From positions 62,001 to 126,000 of the forward strand of contig JACTMJ010000016.1 in the NCBI GenBank assembly GCA_014584705.1: a stretch of 64,000 nt of DNA, read 5' to 3'. This stretch comes from Acidobacteriota bacterium. GTDB taxonomy: Bacteria > Acidobacteriota > Terriglobia > Bryobacterales > Bryobacteraceae. The first letter of the stretch is position 1. Each line of letters starts with the position of its first letter. The notes under the pieces are model-generated. The model saw only the letters and a program-made list of their open reading frames with translations. It made no database searches and was not told the origin of the DNA. Shown piece by piece: positions 57,766 to 64,000 of the stretch. The translations under genes and the position numbers were made by a program.

Positions 57766-58650
57766 CTACCTGGCCAGGACGAGGGCTTCCGCATCGCCTT
57801 TGGCAACGGCGGTCGCGGCCAGAGTGTGCGTGGTTATCGACAACAGGGGGCAGCTGAGATTGCGCGGCAACTCGCCGAACCCGAATCCGACGCCGGGGAT
57901 TCCTTCGTGATGGCTTCGGAGCGCCACCACCAGATCTACGTCATTCCGCCGGATTACTCCGCGGAGGCCCGAATGGGAAGCGCGAGCGCCGACAACGCTC
58001 CAATTTGGAACCCGGAGGGATGCGCCCAGGGAATTCAGCCGGTCTGCCGCCGCATCGGTAGCCGGGGAGGGCGAGGTCTCCGCGGGCTTGCCCGGCGAAG
58101 TCCCCCCAGTTCCGGAGGGGGCGGCGGCATAAAGGATGAGATCACCCCCGGAATGTTCCACCAGGGATTGTGCATATTCCGCCAAAGCGCGGTCCTCCCC
58201 CGTTAGACCCAGCATGCAGAGAATCCGGGGAGACGGCTTCAATCGCACGGATTGCCCCCACGCGGCGTTGCCCGAGAGCACGGGCTTGCCGGTGGCCGCC
58301 GCGATCTTCTCAATCATGGAACGACGCCACAGGTTCGTCCAGGAGGCCCGGCGTCCGACGCCCAGCACAATCAGACTTGCGTCGACAAACGCCGCATATC
58401 GCGCGACCGCCGCGGGCACCTCGCCATGAACCACGGCTCGATGGACAACGCACGGAGGGTTCGTGCGGGTCATCGCGCATTCCGGCCAACTGAGCCCCGA
58501 GTTCCGCTTGCCAAGACGCCGGGAATTCACCACGTGGAGCAGAGTGAGTTCGGCTTCTAATGCCGCGGCGATATCAAGAGCGTACTGCGCTCTCCGTTCG
58601 AAATCGCCTCGCAAATCGATTGGGGCAAGAACTCGCTCAAATGCAAACAT
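57766..58650 (-). CDS. Universal stress protein, two tandem UspA domains (second protein)
   Basis: 294 aa from the ATG at 58650 (GGAAAGGAATTCC upstream; the in-frame ATG at 58707 would overlap the upstream gene's end). First domain begins FERVLAPIDLRGDFERRAQYALDIAAALEAELTLLHVV and has VLGVGRRASWTNLWRRSMIEKIAAATGKPVL; the second has VALRSHHEGIPGVGFGFGELPRNLSCPLLSI. The nucleotide-binding loops are less regular than in the 50.9-kb Usp. It follows the DksA/TraR-like gene by 58 nt on the same strand and is probably co-transcribed from the sigma-54 promoter at 59127. Confidence 0.85.
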   Translation of the reverse strand: MFAFERVLAPIDLRGDFERRAQYALDIAAALEAELTLLHVVNSRRLGKRNSGLSWPECAMTRTNPPCVVHRAVVHGEVPAAVARYAAFVDASLIVLGVGRRASWTNLWRRSMIEKIAAATGKPVLSGNAAWGQSVRLKPSPRILCMLGLTGEDRALAEYAQSLVEHSGGDLILYAAAPSGTGGTSPGKPAETSPSPATDAAADRLNSLGASLRVPNWSVVGARASHSGLRGVIRRNDVDLVVALRSHHEGIPGVGFGFGELPRNLSCPLLSITTHTLAATAVAKGDAEALVLAR

Positions 58651-58708
58651 GGAATTCCTTTCCTGGCTTCGGAAGCCCTTGACGGCACAAGCGGGGCACG
58701 AGGACAAC

Positions 58709-59092
58709 CTAGGTCGAGAGGGCGAACCGCGCCCGCTCCGGTTCCTGCCGCTCGTCCTGCCGTTCCTGGCACTTCACGCAGTAGGAAGCCCACGGCACGG
58801 CACGAAGGCGCGCGGGTGCGATCTCCTCCTCACATTCGAGGCACTGGCCGAATTCTCCGGATTCGATCCGCGCAAGAGCCGCATCGATGAGCCGAATCTT
58901 GACAGCCTGCTGATCCTTGCGTTGTAGCGTGACGAACTGCTCCTGGAAAGCGGCCGCCTGGTCCGCCGAGTCTCCCGTGCCAATGGTGGGTGGCGGCTCG
59001 GACTGACGCCGCTCCCATTCCATCTGCGACTTCTCGTCAAGCAAGGCCCGCCGAATCTCGGCGATCGGGTCACGTACCACTGTTCTTGGCAT
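58709..59092 (-). CDS. DksA/TraR-family C4 zinc-finger protein
   Basis: 127 aa. A coiled-coil N-terminal part (EIRRALLDEKSQMEWERRQSE ... AAAFQEQFVTLQRKDQQAVKIRLIDAALARIESGEFG) leads into the zinc finger CLECEEEIAPARLRAVPWASYCVKCQER (C-x2-C-x17-C-x2-C). Such proteins bind the RNA polymerase secondary channel and tune transcription in stress, in some cases with ppGpp. GGAGGCTGCATC precedes the ATG, and a sigma-54 promoter lies 35-50 bp upstream. Confidence 0.92.
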   Translation of the reverse strand: MPRTVVRDPIAEIRRALLDEKSQMEWERRQSEPPPTIGTGDSADQAAAFQEQFVTLQRKDQQAVKIRLIDAALARIESGEFGQCLECEEEIAPARLRAVPWASYCVKCQERQDERQEPERARFALST

Positions 59093-59126
59093 GATGCAGC
59101 CTCCAGCTAGCAGTTCCGATAGTCAA

Positions 59127-59142
59127 AGCAATTGCACTGCCA
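59127..59142 (-). promoter_or_regulatory. Sigma-54 promoter for the dksA-like/usp pair
   Basis: On the minus strand: TGGCAGTGCAATTGCT, against the consensus TGGCACGN4TTGCW; both the -24 GG and -12 GC are in place with correct spacing. It is about 35 bp before the dksA-like start. Confidence 0.8.
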
Positions 59143-59163
59143 TTCCGGTTCATCTCCGCCGGC

Positions 59164-59586
59164 TCAGCCCTCAATGGACGCTCCCTGCGCTTCCGGCTGG
59201 TAGAGCACTTCCACCACTTCAAGGCGCCGAATTCCGCGCGGAACCTGCCACTCGATGACGTCGCCAACCCGGTAGCCCAGCATGGCGGTTCCGATAGGCG
59301 CGAGGATGGAAACGTCGTTGCCCTGTCGCCCCTGTGTCGGAAAGATCAGCCGGTATTCCTTCAACTCTCCGCTGTCCAGATCTTTTAGGGTCGCCCTGGA
59401 ATTCATAGTGATGACATCGCCGGGCATCGCATCGCTTTCCACAATCTCCGCGCGATCGAGTTCCTGGGCCAATCTGCCCACGCTCTGCGCGTCGGAGCCG
59501 TTGAACGCACGTCCGCCATCGACCAGCGGTCTCAATTTTTCATAGTCGCTCCTGGTGATCAGGATGTTGTCTCGCACGGTTTTCAC
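59164..59586 (-). CDS. rnk: Rnk/GreA-like RNA polymerase-interacting protein
   Basis: 140 aa from the GTG at 59586, chosen because CCAGGAGGAATACT lies just upstream (the ATG at 59646 has none). N-terminal short coiled coil (ITRSDYEKLRPLVDGG ... LAQELDRAEIV) and a GreA/B C-terminal FKBP-like domain (GDVITMNSRATLKDLDSGELKEYRLIFP, SILAPIGTAMLGYRVGDVIEWQVP). The coiled coil is much shorter than GreA, as in Rnk, so it probably binds polymerase without cleaving transcripts. A consensus sigma-54 promoter sits at 59684. Confidence 0.9.
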   Translation of the reverse strand: MKTVRDNILITRSDYEKLRPLVDGGRAFNGSDAQSVGRLAQELDRAEIVESDAMPGDVITMNSRATLKDLDSGELKEYRLIFPTQGRQGNDVSILAPIGTAMLGYRVGDVIEWQVPRGIRRLEVVEVLYQPEAQGASIEG

Positions 59587-59683
59587 AGTATTCCTCCTGG
59601 CCGCGAACACAGCTTGGGCAAACGAGATGGATCCCAATGGATACACCCGTTCCGCTGGTCTCGGAGTCTTGTCGGAATATCTC

Positions 59684-59699
59684 TAGCAATCGGCGTGCC
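59684..59699 (-). promoter_or_regulatory. Sigma-54 promoter for the rnk-like gene (perfect consensus)
   Basis: Minus strand TGGCACGCCGATTGCT fits TGGCACGN4TTGCW at every fixed position. It lies about 100 bp upstream of the rnk-like GTG. Confidence 0.9.
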
Positions 59700-59871
59700 A
59701 CACTCAATGCACCTCTCTCACCGCAATAAGAGAGCTTTCCTGGGAATCCGGCGGCTTATTCTGCCCGTAAACGCACAGTTGCGCCTCATTACGGACAAAA
59801 AAGGCTGGATTCAGCTCAAGAAGCTCGGCTGTCCGGGAATTCCCCACAGGAATGGACATTTGCGGCGTTTG

Positions 59872-59887
59872 TGGCCCGCGGATTGCA
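59872..59887 (+). promoter_or_regulatory. Sigma-54 promoter for the DUF302 gene
   Basis: TGGCCCGCGGATTGCA matches the sigma-54 consensus apart from one base in the -24 element. It is 49 bp upstream of the DUF302 start, divergent from the rnk-like promoter. Confidence 0.8.
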
Positions 59888-59936
59888 TGAGGAATTCTGA
59901 ATAAACACAAATGAACGCATCGGAGACGAGACGAAA

Positions 59937-60365
59937 ATGACTCCCGGACCCCGCTCGGTCACCTTTCGATTGCCTGTCCCCTGCCGCGCCGCCGTGGCGC
60001 AGGCGAAACGGGCGCTTGCGGAGGACGGGTTGCGTGTTCCCGCCGAGATGAACGTGGCTTCCCACATTCGAGAGGAATTTGGAGCGACCCTCACGCCGAG
60101 CGTCGTGCTCTACGTCGACGATCCGGCGCTGCTGCTGGAGGCGGTGATTTTTCAGCGGGACGCGGCGCTGCTGATTCCGCAGCCGGTATCGATATCGGGG
60201 AACGGAGACCAATCTGAAATCGTGCTGCGGAGCGCGGAAGCGCTTCGCGATATGGGAATGCCGCCGGGCGTCCGGGATTCCGTTCTCGAACTGCATTCCC
60301 GCATTGTCCGTGCCATGGACACGATCGGCGAACGGGAGGCTCTCCCGCAAATCGCGCACTGCTAA
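59937..60365 (+). CDS. DUF302 family protein
   Basis: 142 aa. AVAQAKRALAEDGLRVPAEMNVASHIREEFG, then SVVLYVDDPALLLEAVIFQRDAALLIPQPVSI is the DUF302 core, a small alpha/beta fold found beside stress and respiratory genes. No catalytic residues are defined for this family. It is the first gene after the sigma-54 promoter at 59872 and is followed closely by a small membrane protein gene (37 nt), probably one operon. The C-terminal ~40 residues are extra relative to the core domain. Confidence 0.82.
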   Translation: MTPGPRSVTFRLPVPCRAAVAQAKRALAEDGLRVPAEMNVASHIREEFGATLTPSVVLYVDDPALLLEAVIFQRDAALLIPQPVSISGNGDQSEIVLRSAEALRDMGMPPGVRDSVLELHSRIVRAMDTIGEREALPQIAHC

Positions 60366-60402
60366 CCCCCAACCGAATCGTTGAGAAGAAAGGACTCTTG
60401 CG

Positions 60403-60645
60403 ATGACGACACAAACCAGACCTACCCATCAGGAGACATTGCCCCGGGAGGCGCTGCCGAAACCCCCTCCCGCAACGGCCAACGAAGCTGGCAACATGAT
60501 GTTCCAATCCATGGGCCAGATGCAGAAGAGCTACCACGGTTCCGCAACGGTGCGCAGGGAACGCATCCTGATGTGGATCGGCGGCGTTGGCGCCGGAGCG
60601 ATCGTCTTCGGGCTGATTTACGCAGCCATCTTTTTCCTCGAATAG
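60403..60645 (+). CDS. Small single-pass membrane protein, unknown function
   Basis: 80 aa. A polar N-terminal half rich in Pro and Gln, then one hydrophobic segment (LMWIGGVGAGAIVFGLIYAAIFFL) at the very C-terminus, so it is probably tail-anchored. AGAAAGGA lies upstream of the ATG. It has no family I recognise and follows the DUF302 gene in the same operon. Confidence 0.7.
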   Translation: MTTQTRPTHQETLPREALPKPPPATANEAGNMMFQSMGQMQKSYHGSATVRRERILMWIGGVGAGAIVFGLIYAAIFFLE

Positions 60646-60910
60646 CACCTTTTCCCTCGAATAGCGCCGTCCGGCCAGGAGCGGATAGGGCGCTCCGGCC
60701 GGCGTCGCACGACGCCTGACATGTGCCGCGCGGATCGGCGCTTCCGCGAGAGAAGCCCGCCGCCCTGACCGGGGTCCCGTGCATCCATCGGGCGGAGCTC
60801 GCCCTGAGGAGTCTTCGCCCGATTGCGTCGCGACGCCGCACTCATTCCCGGTGCGGACGCAGCTTCCCGGAGTTAGCCTAGGAGGAGGCGCGACCGGCAC
60901 GGCACCTTCG

Positions 60911-61975
60911 ATGAACTGGCGAGTTTGGATGACGAATAACCACTGGCCCGAATGGGGCGGGTATACGGCTATCGCGATTGCAATGGCTTTGATCGCCTGG
61001 CTCAACTGGATTGGCGGGGGCCTGTTCGCTTCCTTCTATGGCATTCTCGTCACCCTGGTGGCCCTTCGATATGGATGGCTTGGCGGGTTGCTCGCCGCGA
61101 TCCTCTCCGCCGTTCTGCTGCTCATCGGAGAAACGCCCGCGCTCGAAACAGCGGTGGATGCCGGATCGCTGATTACGGTGGGCGTCAGCGTGGGCCTGCT
61201 CACCGCGCGAGAGCAGCGGCGGAAGCGCCATTACAAGAATCTGGCCGAAAAGCTGGGGAACGTCTACGAGAAGGTTCAAGCGAACTTCGAAGGCATGAAG
61301 CGGGCGGAACGTCTTTCCGCGCTGGGGCAGTTATCCGCTGGGTTGGCACATGAGATCCGTAACCCCCTGGCCAGCATCAGCGGCGCGGCCGCCATCCTCC
61401 GCCGCAGCCAGGGCCTCGAGCCAAAACAGGCCAAGTGCATCGACATCATCGCCAGCGAATGCAACCGGCTGGATGGACTACTCACCAATTTCCTGAATTT
61501 TGCCCGGCCCCGCCCGCCCCGATTCCAGAAAGTCGACCTGCTGCCGGTTCTCGAGAACGTGCTCGCGCTCGCGGGGCACGGCATCCGCGGTAAGCAGGTG
61601 AACCTCGCCAACCGCATGGAGGTGGGGCTCCCTTCCGTGGAGTGCGATCCGGAACAACTGGAACAGGTGCTCCTGAACCTGATGATCAACGCCATCGAGG
61701 CAAGTCCGGACGGTGATATGGTGGAGCTGGGAGCGGCGTACAGCGGCGACAAGATTACGATTGACGTGGTCGATCACGGCCATGGCGTCGCGGCGGCTCA
61801 CGTGGACCGGTTGTTCGACCCGTTTTTCACCACCAAGGAACACGGCACGGGACTGGGGCTTCCGGTCGCGCATCAGATCATGACCCAAATGGGAGGATCG
61901 CTCTTGGCAAGGAAGAACTCCGGGCCGGGGATGACCTTCCGCGTCGTGCTTCCTTCGAAACAAACCGGATCATGA
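60911..61975 (+). CDS. NtrB-like sensor histidine kinase
   Basis: 354 aa from the ATG at 60911; longer in-frame starts exist (60779). Three to four TM helices occupy residues 15-95 (YTAIAIAMALIAWLNWIGGGLFASFYGILVTLVALRYGWLGGLLAAILSAVLLLIG), similar to the DUF4118/KdpD-type membrane module. A short coiled coil precedes HisKA with LAHEIRNPLASISGAA (phospho-His near residue 147), then the HATPase_c with N-box LLNLMINAIEAS, HGHGV and GTGLGLPVAHQI. The stop overlaps the response regulator start (ATGA), so it is one translational unit. The absence of a large periplasmic domain suggests sensing in the membrane or through cytosolic redox cues. Confidence 0.92.
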   Translation: MNWRVWMTNNHWPEWGGYTAIAIAMALIAWLNWIGGGLFASFYGILVTLVALRYGWLGGLLAAILSAVLLLIGETPALETAVDAGSLITVGVSVGLLTAREQRRKRHYKNLAEKLGNVYEKVQANFEGMKRAERLSALGQLSAGLAHEIRNPLASISGAAAILRRSQGLEPKQAKCIDIIASECNRLDGLLTNFLNFARPRPPRFQKVDLLPVLENVLALAGHGIRGKQVNLANRMEVGLPSVECDPEQLEQVLLNLMINAIEASPDGDMVELGAAYSGDKITIDVVDHGHGVAAAHVDRLFDPFFTTKEHGTGLGLPVAHQIMTQMGGSLLARKNSGPGMTFRVVLPSKQTGS

Positions 61976-63372
61976 CACCAAAACGCATCCTGGTCGCCGA
62001 CGATGACGACAGCCTGCGCTGGGTGCTCCAAACCCAGCTTGAAGAGATGGGGTATACGGTTTCCGGAGCGCGGGACGGGCTGGAGGCGCTCGCGGAGATC
62101 GAACGGGATCCGCCGTCGCTGGTCCTCAGCGATATGAAGATGCCGAATCTCTCCGGCATGGATTTGCTCAAGCGCATCCAATCCGGCCACGCGGAAGTTC
62201 CGGTGGTGATGATGACGGCCTACGGAACGATTCAAAGCGCCGTGGAGGCGATGCGTCTGGGTGCTTACGACTATCTCACCAAGCCGATCGACTACGAGGA
62301 ACTGGGCATCGTGGTGAAGCGGGTGCTCGAGCACTTCCGGCTGGTGGCGGAGGTGCGCAGCCTGCGCGCCAGCCTGGACAGGAAGTACGGATTTGAGAAC
62401 ATCATCGGCGAATCCGAACCGCTGCTTGCCCTGCTCGATACGGCGTCGCGGGCCGCGCAGAGCAACTCCACGATTCTGATCCATGCGGAAACCGGAACGG
62501 GCAAGGAACTGCTCGCGCGCGCGATTCACCTGAACAGCCGCCGGCGGGAGCGCCCGTTCGTGACGATCAACTGCGGCGCGATTCCGCGAGAGCTGCTGGA
62601 ATCGGAGCTGTTCGGCCACGTGAAGGGATCCTTCACGGGCGCGGTGGCGCACAAGACCGGGAAAGTGGAAATGGCCAACGGGGGCACCCTCTTTCTGGAC
62701 GAAATCGGCGAGATGCCGGGCGAGTTGCAGGTGAAGGTGCTGCGGCTGCTGCAGGAGGGGGAACTCGAGAAAGTGGGGGCACCCTCCGCCGTGAAGGTGG
62801 ATGTCCGCTTCGTGGCCGCCACGCACCGCAATCTGAAGGCGATGATCGAAGACGGCACATTCCGGGAAGACCTGTTTTACCGTCTCAACGTCATCCCCCT
62901 GGAAATCCCCCCGCTGCGCGACCGGATTGACGACGTTCCCGCACTGGTTCAGCACTTCTTTCTGAAAACAAAGGAGAAGCAGGGGCGACCCGAACTGAGC
63001 CTCTCCCCCGCCCTGCTGCCCCGCTTCCAGAACTATCGCTGGCCCGGCAACGTTCGCGAGCTGGAAAACGTCGTGGAGCGCATCGTGGTTCTGGCGCGTG
63101 GCGACGAGGTCACCGTGAACGACCTGCCTGATTTCCTGCGGCGGGAACGCCCCGCGGTGGATTCGCTGCAACTGGAGCTCCCGCCCAGCGGCGTAAGCCT
63201 GGAAGGCATTGAAAAGGAATTGCTGATCAAGGCCTTGGAACGCTTCGACGGGAATCAGACGCACGCAGCCCGGTATCTGGATATCAGCCGCAAGGCGCTG
63301 ATCTACCGGATGGAAAAGTACAGAATTCGCAAGAAGGGCGGCGAGGAGCCGGACCCCGCCACGACGCACTGA
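61972..63372 (+). CDS. NtrC-type sigma-54-dependent response regulator
   Basis: 466 aa with three standard domains: receiver with phospho-Asp54 (LVLSDMKMPNLSGMD) and MTAYGTI/TKPIDYEEL; AAA+ domain with Walker A AETGTGKE, GSFTGA (the sigma-54 contact loop, normally GAFTGA, conservatively varied) and Walker B GGTLFLDEIGEMP; and a C-terminal Fis-type HTH (GNQTHAARYLDISRKALIYRMEKYRI). It partners with the overlapping kinase. The three sigma-54 promoters at 59.1-59.9 kb are its most likely targets. Confidence 0.96.
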   Translation: MTPKRILVADDDDSLRWVLQTQLEEMGYTVSGARDGLEALAEIERDPPSLVLSDMKMPNLSGMDLLKRIQSGHAEVPVVMMTAYGTIQSAVEAMRLGAYDYLTKPIDYEELGIVVKRVLEHFRLVAEVRSLRASLDRKYGFENIIGESEPLLALLDTASRAAQSNSTILIHAETGTGKELLARAIHLNSRRRERPFVTINCGAIPRELLESELFGHVKGSFTGAVAHKTGKVEMANGGTLFLDEIGEMPGELQVKVLRLLQEGELEKVGAPSAVKVDVRFVAATHRNLKAMIEDGTFREDLFYRLNVIPLEIPPLRDRIDDVPALVQHFFLKTKEKQGRPELSLSPALLPRFQNYRWPGNVRELENVVERIVVLARGDEVTVNDLPDFLRRERPAVDSLQLELPPSGVSLEGIEKELLIKALERFDGNQTHAARYLDISRKALIYRMEKYRIRKKGGEEPDPATTH

Positions 63373-63449
63373 TTCCCCTCGCCAGGCAGAAGAGCCGCCC
63401 GCCGAATGCGCTCTCAACTGGCCCGGCACGTGCAGTAGGGAAGGGCGTC

Positions 63450-64000
63450 ATGAGAACGATCACCCATCCGCTCCTGGCAACGCTTCCGAGTGTTCTCGTC
63501 ATCGGACTGGAATCGGAGGCGCGCGCACGATTTCACCGCATCCTGCGCCGTGCGAAATTTCGAACCTTCGTCTGCGCCCAATTGCGCGACGCCATCGATC
63601 TAATGCAAATGGCATCCGTCGTCGTCTGCCATCAGCCCCTGCCCGGCATCCTCTGGCAGGACGTTCTCCGGCAAGCGGAGAAACTGCGGAACGCGCCCAG
63701 TGTAATAGTCACGATTCCCCGCCCTCTCACCATCGATTTGGACGAGGCGAACCAGAGGGGGGTGTTCGCGCTGCTCGAGCCGTATCATGAAACCGAAGTG
63801 ACCGCGCTCATCCAGCGGGCCCACGCGGAATACCAGGCGGTGCGGCAATTGCAATCCGCGCATGCGGACGGCCTCACGCTATTCGAGCAGTTGCGCGCCT
63901 CGCCCATGGCCGTGCCGGCGGACACGCGGAACGAGAGCGACTGGCCGGATACGTCCAGCGGTGTCCGTTTTCGGGCAGCGGATCGCCTTCAACGGGAGAG
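63450..64000 (+). CDS. Pseudo-receiver-like protein, cut by the window end
   Basis: At least 183 codons open to the window edge from the ATG at 63450. Residues about 15-130 follow the receiver fold pattern (SVLVIGLESEARARFHRILRRAKFRTFVCAQLRDAIDLM, SVVVCHQPLPG, VIVTIPRP, GVFALLEPYHETEV) but the phosphoacceptor Asp is replaced (VVCHQPLPG), the acidic pocket is lost and the conserved Lys is absent (LLEPYH). It would be a non-phosphorylated output or scaffold protein following the NtrBC-like genes. The remainder is outside the window. Confidence 0.7.
   Translation, partial: MRTITHPLLATLPSVLVIGLESEARARFHRILRRAKFRTFVCAQLRDAIDLMQMASVVVCHQPLPGILWQDVLRQAEKLRNAPSVIVTIPRPLTIDLDEANQRGVFALLEPYHETEVTALIQRAHAEYQAVRQLQSAHADGLTLFEQLRASPMAVPADTRNESDWPDTSSGVRFRAADRLQRE

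Noticed and set aside
1..64000. Spacer matches to genes inside this window (self-targeting)
   Set aside because: By eye none of the 14 spacers matches elsewhere in the window; a full genome search would be needed to exclude self-targeting.

Overview
The window looks like a chromosomal piece of an Acidobacteriota bacterium, probably of the Solibacter/Bryobacter (Bryobacterales) group. The evidence is indirect: GC-rich coding throughout; a C-terminal domain of the type first defined in Solibacter (20214-21908); two large TonB-dependent receptors with an N-terminal carboxypeptidase-regulatory-like domain; a DUF1080 hydrolase; and a PSD1/DUF1501 gene pair. These families are all abundant in that lineage. 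No rRNA or tRNA gene was recognised.

Region 1 (1-13420) is a complete-looking but unusual type III CRISPR-Cas locus. It starts with a CorA-like membrane protein (possible ancillary effector). Next comes an HD-less Cas10 with a GADE palm motif, followed by two large fused RAMP proteins: one Cas7 plus a second RAMP, possibly Csx10/Cas5-like, and one with at least three RAMP modules. Two CRISPR arrays with the same 37-nt repeat follow (7 and 9 repeats), each behind a copy of the same ~160-bp leader. Between them lies one gene that I read as a group-II-intron-like reverse transcriptase fused to Cas2. A Cas6 gene faces the arrays from the other side. No cas1 is visible. The RT-Cas2 fusion, the merged RAMP subunits and the duplicated leaders are the most novel content of the window.

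Region 2 (13421-29980) is lineage-typical accessory and secreted-protein coding: an FG-GAP repeat protein, a secreted protein with an internal duplication, a Tat-exported aldo/keto reductase, MsrB, a decayed IS200/IS605 transposase, a Solibacter-type secreted protein, a DUF1080 protein, and two divergent TonB-dependent receptors. The second receptor is broken by a frameshift.

Region 3 (30048-48421) holds an RND efflux pump with its membrane-fusion lipoprotein, a DUF1501/PSD1-cytochrome pair, a Tat-type metallophosphoesterase, an FmdB-like zinc ribbon protein, a catalytically dead-looking S41 protease homologue, a TrpB2-type tryptophan synthase beta chain, and a small cluster with a beta-helix protein, a methyltransferase and a GT4 glycosyltransferase.

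Region 4 (48674-64000) looks like an energy/anaerobic stress module: an EF-G paralogue, two tandem-domain universal stress proteins, a fused pyruvate:ferredoxin oxidoreductase, a GT-C type membrane glycosyltransferase, a DksA/TraR zinc-finger protein, a Rnk/GreA-like protein, a DUF302 protein, a small membrane protein, and an NtrB/NtrC-type two-component pair. Three near-consensus sigma-54 promoters sit in front of the dksA-like, rnk-like and DUF302 genes, next to the sigma-54 activator that plausibly controls them.
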